Shown here piece by piece: positions 12,001-17,215 of a stretch of DNA of 64,000 bases; the first letter of the stretch is position 1; every line of letters begins with the position of its first letter. The stretch lies in contig NZ_AP018365.1 of NCBI RefSeq assembly GCF_016756395.1, positions 2,115,501 through 2,179,500 of the forward strand, written 5' to 3'. Under the pieces are notes generated by a model. The model did no database searches. It was not told the origin of the DNA and saw only the letters and a program-made list of their open reading frames with translations. Made by a program: the position numbers and the translations under genes. The stretch comes from Streptomyces sp. SN-593. GTDB lineage: Bacteria > Actinomycetota > Actinomycetes > Streptomycetales > Streptomycetaceae.

Positions 12001-13769
12001 CGGGCGCCGCCCGGCGCCGTGGTCTCAGCGGGTGTCCTCGTACCGCCACCCGCCGCGCCGCCCTGGTCCACCGGTGCCGTGACGCGCTCACCAGGACCGG
12101 CGGAGTGCGATCCGGTCGGGTCCGCGGCCGGTCCCCCGGTCTGTGTCCGTGCCGGCGGCTCCGCGACGGTGCCGGTCGTGCCTCCGCCCGTCCGTGTCAC
12201 CGGATCGGGCGACGTACGCACCGGGGGAGTTCCCGCCGCCTGCCCGGGCCCGTGTACCGCGCCGGGCTCCTGCCCCACTGTCGACGGGCTGTCGCTTCCC
12301 ACGCCGCGAGACGCACCGCTCCCCGGCGCAGCAACACCATCAGACGACCGCACCACACCAGACGGACCCTCACCACCAGACACCCTCGACGCACCGCCCC
12401 CCGGCACCGTGACCCCGTCCCGCGGCACGGCGATACGGGGCTGCGGCGTGGCGCTGGGCTCGGTGACGCGGGTCCGCGGGGCGGCCGCGTCGATGGCGCG
12501 CGCGGAGTCGGTGGTACGGCCGACCGGGCCGCCGCTGGTGGCGGCACGCGCGCCGTTCGGGACGGCGTTGGCCTGGCTGATGCTGATCGGCTCCCGGACG
12601 CCGCCGACGCCGGCGCCGACACGGGAGTTGGTCACCGGACGGCCGCCGCCGTTGAGCGTTGTCGACGGGTTGGCGACGGTACGGTCGGCGGCGGGCGACA
12701 CGATGTCGCTCCCGCCGACGCCGGACCCGGACCTTCCGCCGCTGCCGGGGTTGCCGATGGTGATCGAGGCCGGGTCCACCTTGGGATTGACGACGTTGGG
12801 TGTGTCGACGTCACCGTTCCTGGCCCCGTTGCCGACCCAACTCTTGATCTTTCCGGTGGCGGTGCCGAAGGCCGCGGACCCGCCGACCATGAAGGGCAGC
12901 AGCAGCAAGCCGTCGCCGATGAAGTTGAGCCACCCCTCCGCGGTCGTCGGGACCGGGGACCAGTGTTTCCAGTCCGTGGGCAGGCCCGCCGCCGCGTTGG
13001 CCGCGGCTGTGGTCGCGGCACTGACACCGACGAAGTCGCCCCCGTACACGATGGTCTTGGCGGGCACCGTGATCCAGGCAGACTGCCGCCCGGCGGTTGC
13101 GACCACGCCGCTTCCGTCGCTGCCGATGCCAGCGACCCTGCCGACCGTGCTGACGACGGTGGTGGTGATGTCGCCGAGGCCCGACGTGACGCGGGCGATG
13201 GCCGCGGTGATCTGGCCGATCATGGCGCTCAGATCCGGGAGCAGGGCGAGTAGTTCGCTGATCATCCCGGCGAGCCGGCTCGCCACGGAGGCAAGCATGG
13301 AGACCATGGCGGCCAGCAGTTCACCCGCGAGGGCGGCGATCTCGCCGAGGAACATGCCGGTGAAGAGCCCGAAGATCGCACCGAAGATCATGGCCAGCAA
13401 CTCCGCGAGCGAGATCTTCTGCTCGGCGATGGCCTGCTCCTCGCGGAGCATCGCGTAGTAGTTGATCTGCTCGCCCATGTCCCAGCAGGTGAAGGCGCAC
13501 TGCTCGACCGTGTAGCGCAGCCCCCCGTTCCCGTCGGGGTTCCCGTCGTAGGGCACCGCCGAGTTGTCCTGGAACGCCGTCGACATCGACTCCGCCGCCT
13601 CGCCCAGCCACCCGCCGTTCGTCGCGTTGAACGTCGCCGCCGCCATGTTCGCGATCTGTTCGTCGAGGAGGTCGCCGAAGGTGATCCAGGCGTTGCCCAG
13701 CGTGTAGATGGGGTTCGGGTCGAACGGGGTGTCCTGGAACTGGTTGTCCTGGTTGTCGGTTGTCGACAT
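1..13769 (-). CDS. Giant WXG-like, toxin-domain multidomain protein (partial, C-terminus outside window)
   Basis: One uninterrupted minus-strand frame enters from the left edge and starts at ATG 13769, giving at least 4,589 residues. Domains read N to C: a WXG-like helical domain (about 1-110, with NGGWLGEAAESM as the W-x-G turn); hydrophobic helices (about 115-200); a Gly/Pro/Ala/Ser-rich linker (about 320-1010); charged helical segments (about 1010-1800); two related modules ending in RFRMRGGG (Met1989 and Met2493) around an unknown domain with a HIHH cluster; an edema-factor/ExoY-like segment (about 2588-2808, with VIDVRPTNP, KPKDIKAKT, GDHDIFD and MHGAHKYW); and Leu-rich helical repeats (about 3030-4260). 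It ends an operon with two WXG proteins. Known: WXG or CpnT-like N-termini route large toxins to type VII secretion. Inferred: this is a secreted polymorphic toxin. The cyclase assignment rests on motif resemblance only, and no immunity gene is recognised. Confidence 0.85.
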   Translation of the reverse strand, partial: MSTTDNQDNQFQDTPFDPNPIYTLGNAWITFGDLLDEQIANMAAATFNATNGGWLGEAAESMSTAFQDNSAVPYDGNPDGNGGLRYTVEQCAFTCWDMGEQINYYAMLREEQAIAEQKISLAELLAMIFGAIFGLFTGMFLGEIAALAGELLAAMVSMLASVASRLAGMISELLALLPDLSAMIGQITAAIARVTSGLGDITTTVVSTVGRVAGIGSDGSGVVATAGRQSAWITVPAKTIVYGGDFVGVSAATTAAANAAAGLPTDWKHWSPVPTTAEGWLNFIGDGLLLLPFMVGGSAAFGTATGKIKSWVGNGARNGDVDTPNVVNPKVDPASITIGNPGSGGRSGSGVGGSDIVSPAADRTVANPSTTLNGGGRPVTNSRVGAGVGGVREPISISQANAVPNGARAATSGGPVGRTTDSARAIDAAAPRTRVTEPSATPQPRIAVPRDGVTVPGGGASRVSGGEGPSGVVRSSDGVAAPGSGASRGVGSDSPSTVGQEPGAVHGPGQAAGTPPVRTSPDPVTRTGGGTTGTVAEPPARTQTGGPAADPTGSHSAGPGERVTAPVDQGGAAGGGTRTPAETTAPGGARAESSTAAATSRPQAPARISSAGVGEGAAASPGGAHAVRPGEPTAPSRQAEAPASATPAAAEPGRTSSVPGGGRIAGRDVDTVAAPPTRRAGVPGEAARTGEASARHPETESRSAVVPSRSASAPVEPVAGRSTGASAVPGGDRSSGGSSVSASRQSGDVVASAGAGGARPVGEASRSAGASPRSAETPAQVPSRPSDVRSGDVGTSSRPSDARSGDAVTSSRQADSAPTETAGSAARAQGVPPARAPHGEAEPGTAVPQERTGTGTGQLPGRSAEPTAVPRAAQAPARGTSAAPGAQPARSSATAGDGGRTVVPEPVGRTSDSALSPAARQGTGAATGRAATSAPGGAARGNGAGAEPASRGTDLSAATSDATRTTTPDPVPSPAGSAAHGSGGRRSPAAEPPARTPADGAAPPRDGGDGGDGPSRGSGDPREEWRRYQALRDERTGAFLDFAGERSGSARKEETDAAYAQYLSSRSSDSRGPVEVLTEDSAGYAEAVREFHLKTVEDFKSHWERPEGFDSVDWNLAHEQRMDHASVHFANAAVRAHELRRTQEAVERAVNDHQYGAALREEDPPAADITHYEGENWREAAPRTTLVERDVDLGDPGSFGADRDTGPAEWSLDPARGPRPGAEGHVPVTLADLRADHLVRTREIVDQAHRDFADDPVTVQRVVDQGLAELRQRLQGEVADLVEVTRVVRSPMDSFDAMYGGRADDTFARVRGEFEQDLHLTYRRMYDEVRAEGGRDAAAVERVLGDRWTDHVGLTFDLIDLRMAHADFRARTNDEFDRFLDAAMDRSDASLVTPHLGDAARNRLRIELRRLHEQVVDEGFFHRVDDFDLSPYTRAKEEGGYVRPEMPDFRARSLERWDGDTGRPARDYEEGVDALKATVDARIEHEANLAVDALQYGADAFERLVRQDVPGRAAPEATDHSLMTEIAGDFRRENAEVFDRLFAPHDHDISTWLRHEKEHENAFGTRLEQLADERPAPRTVREYQPPRPGDIPRLTDRQVRELEDMGTSGTAAERVAAWQRYTALDHTVTAYERYIDEHAGEGDVPGWMTMRARMDGWSTALERRNAETALHDLGVVPDRVRERFAALDADGTVASVPAERQAAGARTGDVLGGRAADVARAGTTDGPPVPTAGPPQTRTGDLVVTGPEEQTGARSSGPIAEDADRGTRARRTPAQPAERVESAGRTRDVSRGEGEPGQAASAVADRVVTPAPAQGDGRPVPLRETGDRSAVEDEPIIAGRGSAVEDEPIIPERPGAGATVHDRHHEIRVVPADGTTYGEGAGHGTEPVSVPDILTTGGIGRLAGASVPGSFDHDDSGAAASDGSVPGQDMQFVRAEVNRRLRELGWPHGDASMAEVLERYDQLPGYLRNSRERGSAIAEIMVGGDRFRMRGGGSGMESELTLVMTLPERDSLDFGTVERRTLVWGPEGVRIVVEYKDMYAGPQGRLFRTEAQAVGAGGDGGRVAVPIPEVILGVMANLPGEEASVQHGGEERFDLVRAFHVYEEAAAALESVAGEPGSRPQVPLGELLGPERGWYPSDLGEGTLVGPHPVGDFAGAHIHHNVGVPMAAVHPFLVHVAQHTWRDQNHPDMPYLTRVHLEDALDVADRVAAEFVRQLAGREAASPKGGYSRQWLDQHGDLAVQEMRGHLALLYVVTAAITNGAESSGLVKAHAAVLPRVEPHRVLKSLPDEAQDFLERHANDVREAFVARLVRRMPDLAGTAPGQWSLGNDEYTVMDLLDTALLPRPPHTVGLEDVVGMMTLLDGFDTDGEGTLPRMVLEVRSYGQRHADPDTAYAHHMTLVDQARDLYTHARTLHDRAQAQAGPSTRHDPAEPDFRFVQADINRRLRELGSTRHVSLYEAVLLHRSLTAGPHENSRQRAEAIAETLVSGDRFRMRGGGSQGEDQVGGATGSDDGAGPSNTVAESSRQEEGDLPSAMSSSDTGDGPLRALTESALSALAGRPRISRKISRVSVLSENSVDSGPARSVYGMPKKNFKMFQEKAAKLGLVIDVRPTNPSAPDWLEKGMLPKPKDIKAKTVGEIDVLLGAKPQHIGLVGYFRPVLPERGGMDEDGWNKVQSRFNQRSHEFEALAPTMADLAAQGRFRVNDGLIEGRDDTGEWKGITGDHDIFDITTPGGSQLDPATYEAVWQEMKRSNMAVMHGAHKYWPAPRSPYSEGVYSKIISSHQYPDGEPLLRFTPNDENASLVFPLPPVSTGPDEPTDTQPQSASDTTRGEAASPEAPVVLDSRDSASTESPSESRGMEPPVRPLDEIAERFADVTVTEHSPEPGIGPTRELSDEQVVMVSDLLMQYVQIPAVDDSPAGDALIAPYTNALAEIGLALATRGEQAAREVAARAAETIPGAVPAVHEPGGTGTGAEEDRQRSDQATTAASDAGPGHARQGESARPAAGTPGAAQGARPVREAAPLPPSDAYASAYTVPAAVSRALRQLAPTVLASRPRGARRAVVNSVLKLMERAPAPDGLLPENLLVVVDRATTALPDLLRYPDVIYAAARQPELGPLLEFAPALGEALNVHPLVLEELAAAPSRWFQMQRADLGGILLRPGVLDDLEGSEELRVTAFRRSSTLLGGFGGRADLLRAVAAVGDDLLVLADRTPPFVDAVASLGGSAPEALWSLGSEATLTAALLSREFFRPAVSRGFYHRVLTDQNLRALLRSLPEQNQLILLNERTLAAATTTPDAVRALRPASGLTFVLESAEAIAERLLRDPAAMAAAIANRGRVFLALSYHPDRYDSVPDEQLAQAMREEAGPAETRLQPSPHGLTAEDITTLPVPALLRRLTQAMPALKAAVTGLPVEQARVLLGNRRILELLARAPRTVPLPHVLRRLVALPQQFVLPDDETAAVAIATAAGRHWHVFALYTSTGGRASFRPQLNTLVAQRPQLGELLVRLPSIGFLAYHDVRLLATDIPLAAWANNPSMAAAMVYQSDLWGHIADSASPVARAVHAGAGALSTLLHRQPVLGREMTREQWAQAAQNVLAHPQLLPRLSHLFGSVTVAHWTRLLTDDRMFALLDEWIDTPTGKALLQTPGTLRAAVARPGFATAWQERQQEFDVLAAAALVGRAGRPGGAQKRAASDAFVRAVTATGDAFVSSTGYVLDPRFAAATAALLLHLQQGTPADEVVQVAADADRPLESEVLDRYRLLVDTDALRQAAINGPHLAEYLLFVPGVLDLLRVRPSLLDTVLRSPEVLRQLVHVSDLPRLLAQDDHAFRLFSLNDRYRINFRPPHVEAILHNPDFLRAFEVVSFQFTQDQYEGAYHLAMRSPALSRAVVADPGILADFAFAPGLADALAHAGEPVIRAVSVSPGRLAGAARDLATLAALASVPGLADALADRPDLAASPWQWRELTGNTPLLQRLSAHPEAMVSVLTPQVLPVAMAAPAFVTVIAHTPPEAHGQLIAPTVLRLVAEHPGLADDLADLERGDGLRAALVGLRGLPDVLAADPRLLTTLRARPEVVAALRANRSLVDEAAERTAVWTVAEHHPELATHLNSRLRKTLERHPEAARAIAGHQGLLDPEVLPRALRRPGVLALLSARPDVAAAFVSRPELQHRALRESEFTTLLEHAAASGADRLTDLLDGGADDVLWDQAVGRDVAAPGTTSPSQASKHWDGGAATQTEQAGQQDSATPAMTRGPEPAAQEQPAWSAPGRAAAGVHQSAGLPVPSEVRPQLPPEMVDLLTGPHGGNVARRIAGNPELLPLLAAHPSLAEDVAEHPDRLDAYTARGFFEQHMPDPEAIDPADGAGAADAAFGTGAFERNFAAFLGSVDAAPGDHYAALRTAADHAWRQVAGVRQERAAELRAEHEERFATFRPESSATWRLSGRMHFAGGVRAEDFTPLQRAVLDRVAAHGEGVREAPAQRRVHLPLHAHLDGGSGGAAFFHVLAADGRVDLVVYARSTARSGNQYRWTGGSRYVSGPPSAEAVANHPALAGSRTRVEQIRTASGEPRPAGTDGSAAGGRAADKGKAPLRPRPT

Positions 13770-13816
13770 CTGCTGCGAGCCTCAAGGTGCGCCGGGGGAG
13801 AGAGCTACGGGGGTTG

Positions 13817-14374
13817 TCAGAAGGTCTGGTTCACGGAGGTGTGGTGGATGTTGTCCTTCTGCTCCTCCTCCGACGGGTCGTCGGTCACCACGTTCTCAGC
13901 AGGAGGGTTGTCCAGCAGCGGGTCCCGGTCGGGGGCGTCCGGGGCCGGTGTGTGGTAGGTCGCGACGATGTCGCTGAGGTCCGCGTCGCCCTTGCCCGTC
14001 AGGTCGGCGGGATCCATCCCCGCCATGAGGCCCTGGAACATGGCGAACGAGTCGGAGACAGCCCGCTCGCCCCTGCTGTAGCCGACCGCTGCGGCCTCCA
14101 GTCCGGCGCAGAACCGGTTGAGGATGCCGTTCTCGGGATGGTCCTCCGTGCCGAAGAGCTGCGTGACCATGGCGTTCCACTCCTGGTTGAACTTGTCCGC
14201 CTGGTCCTGGGAGTCGCCGGTCCAGGACAGCCGCAGTTCGTTCAGACGGGTGGTGACCGCACTCAGAACCGTGTTGATGTTCTTGACGGCGTCAATGGAG
14301 TTCTGCGCCGCCGAATGCAGGACCCAGGGGTCCACGGCGAGGGTGGTCGCGTTCCAGGTGGCGGGAAGGGCCAT
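13817..14374 (-). CDS. WXG100-family protein, likely partner of the giant effector
   Basis: This 185-residue protein is predicted to form a helical hairpin. The W-T-G turn is at residues 51-53 (LSWTGDS) and a YxxxE motif at 99-103 (YSRGE) follows the second helix. The C-terminal 70 residues are acidic and probably disordered. ATG 14374 is preceded by GGAGA at good spacing. It lies 12 bases after the repeat-bearing WXG gene and 47 bases before the giant gene, all on the same strand, so co-transcription is likely. Known: WXG100 proteins dimerise and carry the type VII export signal. Inferred: it is a co-secreted partner or chaperone for the giant protein. It is longer than a standard WXG100 (about 100 aa) because of the acidic tail. 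Confidence 0.85.
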   Translation of the reverse strand: MALPATWNATTLAVDPWVLHSAAQNSIDAVKNINTVLSAVTTRLNELRLSWTGDSQDQADKFNQEWNAMVTQLFGTEDHPENGILNRFCAGLEAAAVGYSRGERAVSDSFAMFQGLMAGMDPADLTGKGDADLSDIVATYHTPAPDAPDRDPLLDNPPAENVVTDDPSEEEQKDNIHHTSVNQTF

Positions 14375-14386
14375 GGCGTCTCCAGG

Positions 14387-16279
14387 TCATTGGGACAGGT
14401 TCTTGACCGCAGCCTGCTCGCTCTGCAGGTAGTTGTCATAGGTCTGCTGCAGTTGGTCGATCGTGCTGCCGACCAGCGTGTGGAGATCCCTCAAGGCCGA
14501 CTTGACGTCGGCTGCGACATCCGCGAACGAGTCGGCCGCGGGCGAGGTCCATGCGGCGTCGACGTTGCTCATCTCGCTGGTGATCTTGTCGTTGTAGTCG
14601 CTGAGGAGGCCCTGCTGCGTGGTGATATACGCAATGGCGTCCTTCATCTGGCCGAGGTCCACCTGCCAGGACTTGGGGGTCATGACGGTTTCCCCGGCGT
14701 CGAGGACGAAAGCGCCGTCGGCGGCCCGGAACGTGCCGTGGGTGACTCCGTTCTCACCGACGTAGTAGGAGTCGCCGGACTCCGTGGTGAAGATGCCGGT
14801 GGACCAGTCCATGGTGCCGTGCAGGACTGTCCCGTTGCCCAGGACGATGGTGGTGCCGTCCGCGGTGTAGAAGCTGTCGCCCGCCATCACGCCGTAGGCC
14901 GTGGAGCCGTCGGGCATGGTGTACGCGATGCCATTCGGGACGAAAGAGCCGGTCACCGGGTCGGTGATGCCGTGCTCCACCGTCCCGTCCGGCGCGACGT
15001 AGACCGTCCCGTCCTGCGACAGGAACCCGCCGTCCGCGGTGTCGCTGCCCCACACTTCCTGCCCGTCGACGGTCCGCTCCGTCAGGAAGCGGCCGTCCAC
15101 CAACTTCCCGTGCTCCACCGTCCCGTCCGCGGTGACATAGACCGTCCCGTCCTCCGACAGGAACGAACCATCCGCCCCGAGGACGCCCCACACCGTCTGG
15201 CCGTCGATGACACGGGATGTGCCGTTCTCCAGGAACCGGCCGTCCGGAGCCGTCAGACCGCGCTCCACCTCGCCGTCCGCGGTGACGTAGAGAGTCCCGT
15301 CCTGCGACAGGAATCCGCCGTCCGCGGTCGGGACCCCCCAGACGACCTGTCCGTCGACGGTCCGCTCCGTCAGGAAGCGGCCGTCCACCAACTCCCCGTG
15401 CTCCACCGTCCCGTCCGCGGTGACATAGACCGTCCCGTCCTCCGACAGGAACGAACCATCCGCCGCAGCGCTCCCCCACACCGTCACACCGTCGACGAGC
15501 CGCGACGTGCCGTTCACCAGGAAACGACCGTCCGGAGCCGTCAGACCGTGCTCCACCGTCCCGTCCGCCGCGACGTACGTCCGCCCGTCCTGCGACAGGA
15601 ACCCGCCGTCCGCGGTGTCGCTGCCCCGCACTTCCTGCCCGTCGACGGTCCGCTCCGTCAGGAAGCGGCCGTCCACCAACTCCCCGTGCTCCACCGTCCC
15701 GTCCGCGGTGACATAGACCGTCCCGTCCTCCGACAGGAACGAACCATCCGCCGCAGCGCTCCCCCACACCGTCACACCGTCGACGAGCCGCGACGTGCCG
15801 TTCACCAGGAAACGACCGTCCGGAGCCGTCAGACCGTGCTCCACCGTCCCGTCCGCCGCGACGTACGTCCGCCCGTCCTGCGACAGGAACCCGCCGTCCG
15901 CGGTGTCGCTGCCCCGCACTTCCTGCCCGTCGACGGTCCGCTCCGTCAGGAAGCGGCCGTCCACCAACTCCCCGTGCTCCACCGTCCCGTCCGCGGTGAC
16001 ATAGACCGTCCCGTCCTCCGACAGGAACGAACCATCCGCCGCAGCGCTCCCCCACACCGTCACACCGTCGACGAGCCGCGACGTGCCGTTCACCAGGAAA
16101 CGACCGTCCGGAGCCGTCAGACCGTGCTCCACCGTCCCGTCCGGCGCGACGTACGTCCGCCCGTCGTCGGAGAAGAACGACCCGTCGGGCTGGAGCGTCC
16201 CGGACACCGGGTGACCGTCGATGGTCCGTTGCTCCTCGTGGGCGACCGCGGACGAAGCAGGACCCGTCGGTGTCGTCAC
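14387..16279 (-). CDS. Tandem-repeat surface-type protein with C-terminal WXG100 domain
   Basis: The 630 residues split in two. Residues about 17-525 are alternating modules of 46-50 residues, rich in Asp, Gly, Thr and Val, with cores such as DGSFLSEDGTVYV and ADGTVEHG. Two modules make a 96-residue unit. The last about 98 residues (533-630) are a WXG100 hairpin, with W577 in AAWTSPAADSF and a YxxxE motif at 617-621 (YLQSE). The start is taken at GTG 16279, with AAAGGAG about 13 bases upstream; an in-frame GTG four codons earlier is closer to that sequence. It is the first gene of the operon feeding the giant protein. Inferred: the beta-rich repeats may form a stalk or binding domain exported through the WXG end. 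I do not recognise the repeat family. A WXG domain at the C-terminus is an unusual order. Confidence 0.88.
   Translation of the reverse strand: MTTPTGPASSAVAHEEQRTIDGHPVSGTLQPDGSFFSDDGRTYVAPDGTVEHGLTAPDGRFLVNGTSRLVDGVTVWGSAAADGSFLSEDGTVYVTADGTVEHGELVDGRFLTERTVDGQEVRGSDTADGGFLSQDGRTYVAADGTVEHGLTAPDGRFLVNGTSRLVDGVTVWGSAAADGSFLSEDGTVYVTADGTVEHGELVDGRFLTERTVDGQEVRGSDTADGGFLSQDGRTYVAADGTVEHGLTAPDGRFLVNGTSRLVDGVTVWGSAAADGSFLSEDGTVYVTADGTVEHGELVDGRFLTERTVDGQVVWGVPTADGGFLSQDGTLYVTADGEVERGLTAPDGRFLENGTSRVIDGQTVWGVLGADGSFLSEDGTVYVTADGTVEHGKLVDGRFLTERTVDGQEVWGSDTADGGFLSQDGTVYVAPDGTVEHGITDPVTGSFVPNGIAYTMPDGSTAYGVMAGDSFYTADGTTIVLGNGTVLHGTMDWSTGIFTTESGDSYYVGENGVTHGTFRAADGAFVLDAGETVMTPKSWQVDLGQMKDAIAYITTQQGLLSDYNDKITSEMSNVDAAWTSPAADSFADVAADVKSALRDLHTLVGSTIDQLQQTYDNYLQSEQAAVKNLSQ
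15355..16150 (-). repeat. 288-bp tandem repeats inside the WXG-repeat gene
   Basis: The same 210-base stretch occurs at 15507-15716 and 15795-16004, an exact 288-base period, and flanking copies on both sides are nearly as similar (for example from 15361 and up to about 16150). The period is 96 codons, so unit gain or loss keeps the reading frame. Older, more diverged units continue down to about 14690. DNA-level identity this high suggests recent unit duplication or gene conversion. Confidence 0.9.
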
Positions 16280-16503
16280 GGCGCGCGCTCCACTCTCCTT
16301 TGCCGACCTTGCCGTTCACCGTACGAAGCGCCGTACTCCTGCGGGAAGGCCCACATAGAGGCGCGCGGGGAGTCCTGGAAAAGGGACGTCGATGCCCGCA
16401 CGGCGGTCCGGGAAGATGATGAGCGCTTACACTCCGGCCGTCGGACCGCCCGACCGTGGACGGCGATCGGCCTGTCGTGCGCAGAGAGCGGGTGCCCCAG
16501 CCG

Positions 16504-17169
16504 ATGTCCTCGGACTCCGTCGAACCGATCAAGTCCCAGCACGAGAAGTTCCCGTGGGAACCGACAATCGACACGTCGGACGGCCCGCAGAAGAAGGCCG
16601 GCGAAGACTACACCAGGGTGTACGGCGGCACCGTCCAGAACGGAAAGTCCTCCGGGGACGACAACGACGAAGTCGAGAAGAGCGGCCGTGAGCCGATCCT
16701 CACGATGACGTACACGACAGCCCCTGACTTCATCCCGTCCGCGGACAGCGGCTCCGGCGGCACCGACGGGCCGAGCGCCCTGGAGAGCGGCCGCTTCACC
16801 GTTCAGCTGGCCACTCTGCACTCGACCGAGCAGGACTGCCTCACCGCCACCTCCGCCATGGTCGACGGCTTCGACACGGTCAAGGGCGAGGTCGACAAGG
16901 CTGCCGCCGACGACAACTTCTTCGGACAGCACGTCGGCAAGTGGCAAAGAACAGAGTCGGGCAAGAACGGCATACAGACCCAGTGGCAGGACGACAAGTA
17001 CGACGAAGAGGCCCAGCACTTCGCCGACGCGATCATCCCCCAGATGAAGAACCTGCTGAACAGCATCGGCAGCGCGATCGAGGCCTGCGGCCAGTTCAAC
17101 GCCCTGCTCAACAACGCCGGCCAGATCTACGCCACCATCGACCACAACGCCGAGTTCAAGGACGCCTGA
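16504..17169 (+). CDS. WXG100-like secreted protein
   Basis: A 221-residue protein if started at ATG 16504 (MSSDSVEP); an in-frame GTG at 16456 would add 16 residues, and no strong ribosome site separates the two. The first 100 residues are polar and probably disordered. The rest is helical, with an FGQHVGKWQ segment and a YxxxD motif (YATID, 209-213 of the short form) near the C-terminus. Known: YxxxD/E after the second helix is the general type VII export signal. It is divergent from the repeat-WXG gene and convergent with the AAA+ ATPase gene 46 bases downstream. Inferred: a further substrate of the same secretion system. No catalytic domain is visible. Confidence 0.75.
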   Translation: MSSDSVEPIKSQHEKFPWEPTIDTSDGPQKKAGEDYTRVYGGTVQNGKSSGDDNDEVEKSGREPILTMTYTTAPDFIPSADSGSGGTDGPSALESGRFTVQLATLHSTEQDCLTATSAMVDGFDTVKGEVDKAAADDNFFGQHVGKWQRTESGKNGIQTQWQDDKYDEEAQHFADAIIPQMKNLLNSIGSAIEACGQFNALLNNAGQIYATIDHNAEFKDA

Positions 17170-17215
17170 GCGCGGCGGCGGCCAGCCGCCACCCGGCGCA
17201 TCCCCGGAGGACCGC

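Noticed and set aside
8757..13458. Long plus-strand open frames (606 and 704 codons) opposite the giant gene
   Set aside because: GC-skew shadows; composition (Val/Arg/Gly or Pro/Ala/Thr-rich), no domain, no ribosome sites, full overlap with a better-supported gene.
15355..16150. Possible CRISPR array
   Set aside because: Units are 288 bases, contiguous, coding and in frame; no short repeat-spacer pattern.
13760..16708. 982-codon plus-strand open frame with repeats
   Set aside because: Its repeats simply mirror the 288-bp repeats of the minus-strand WXG-repeat gene; the minus product has recognisable WXG100 motifs.
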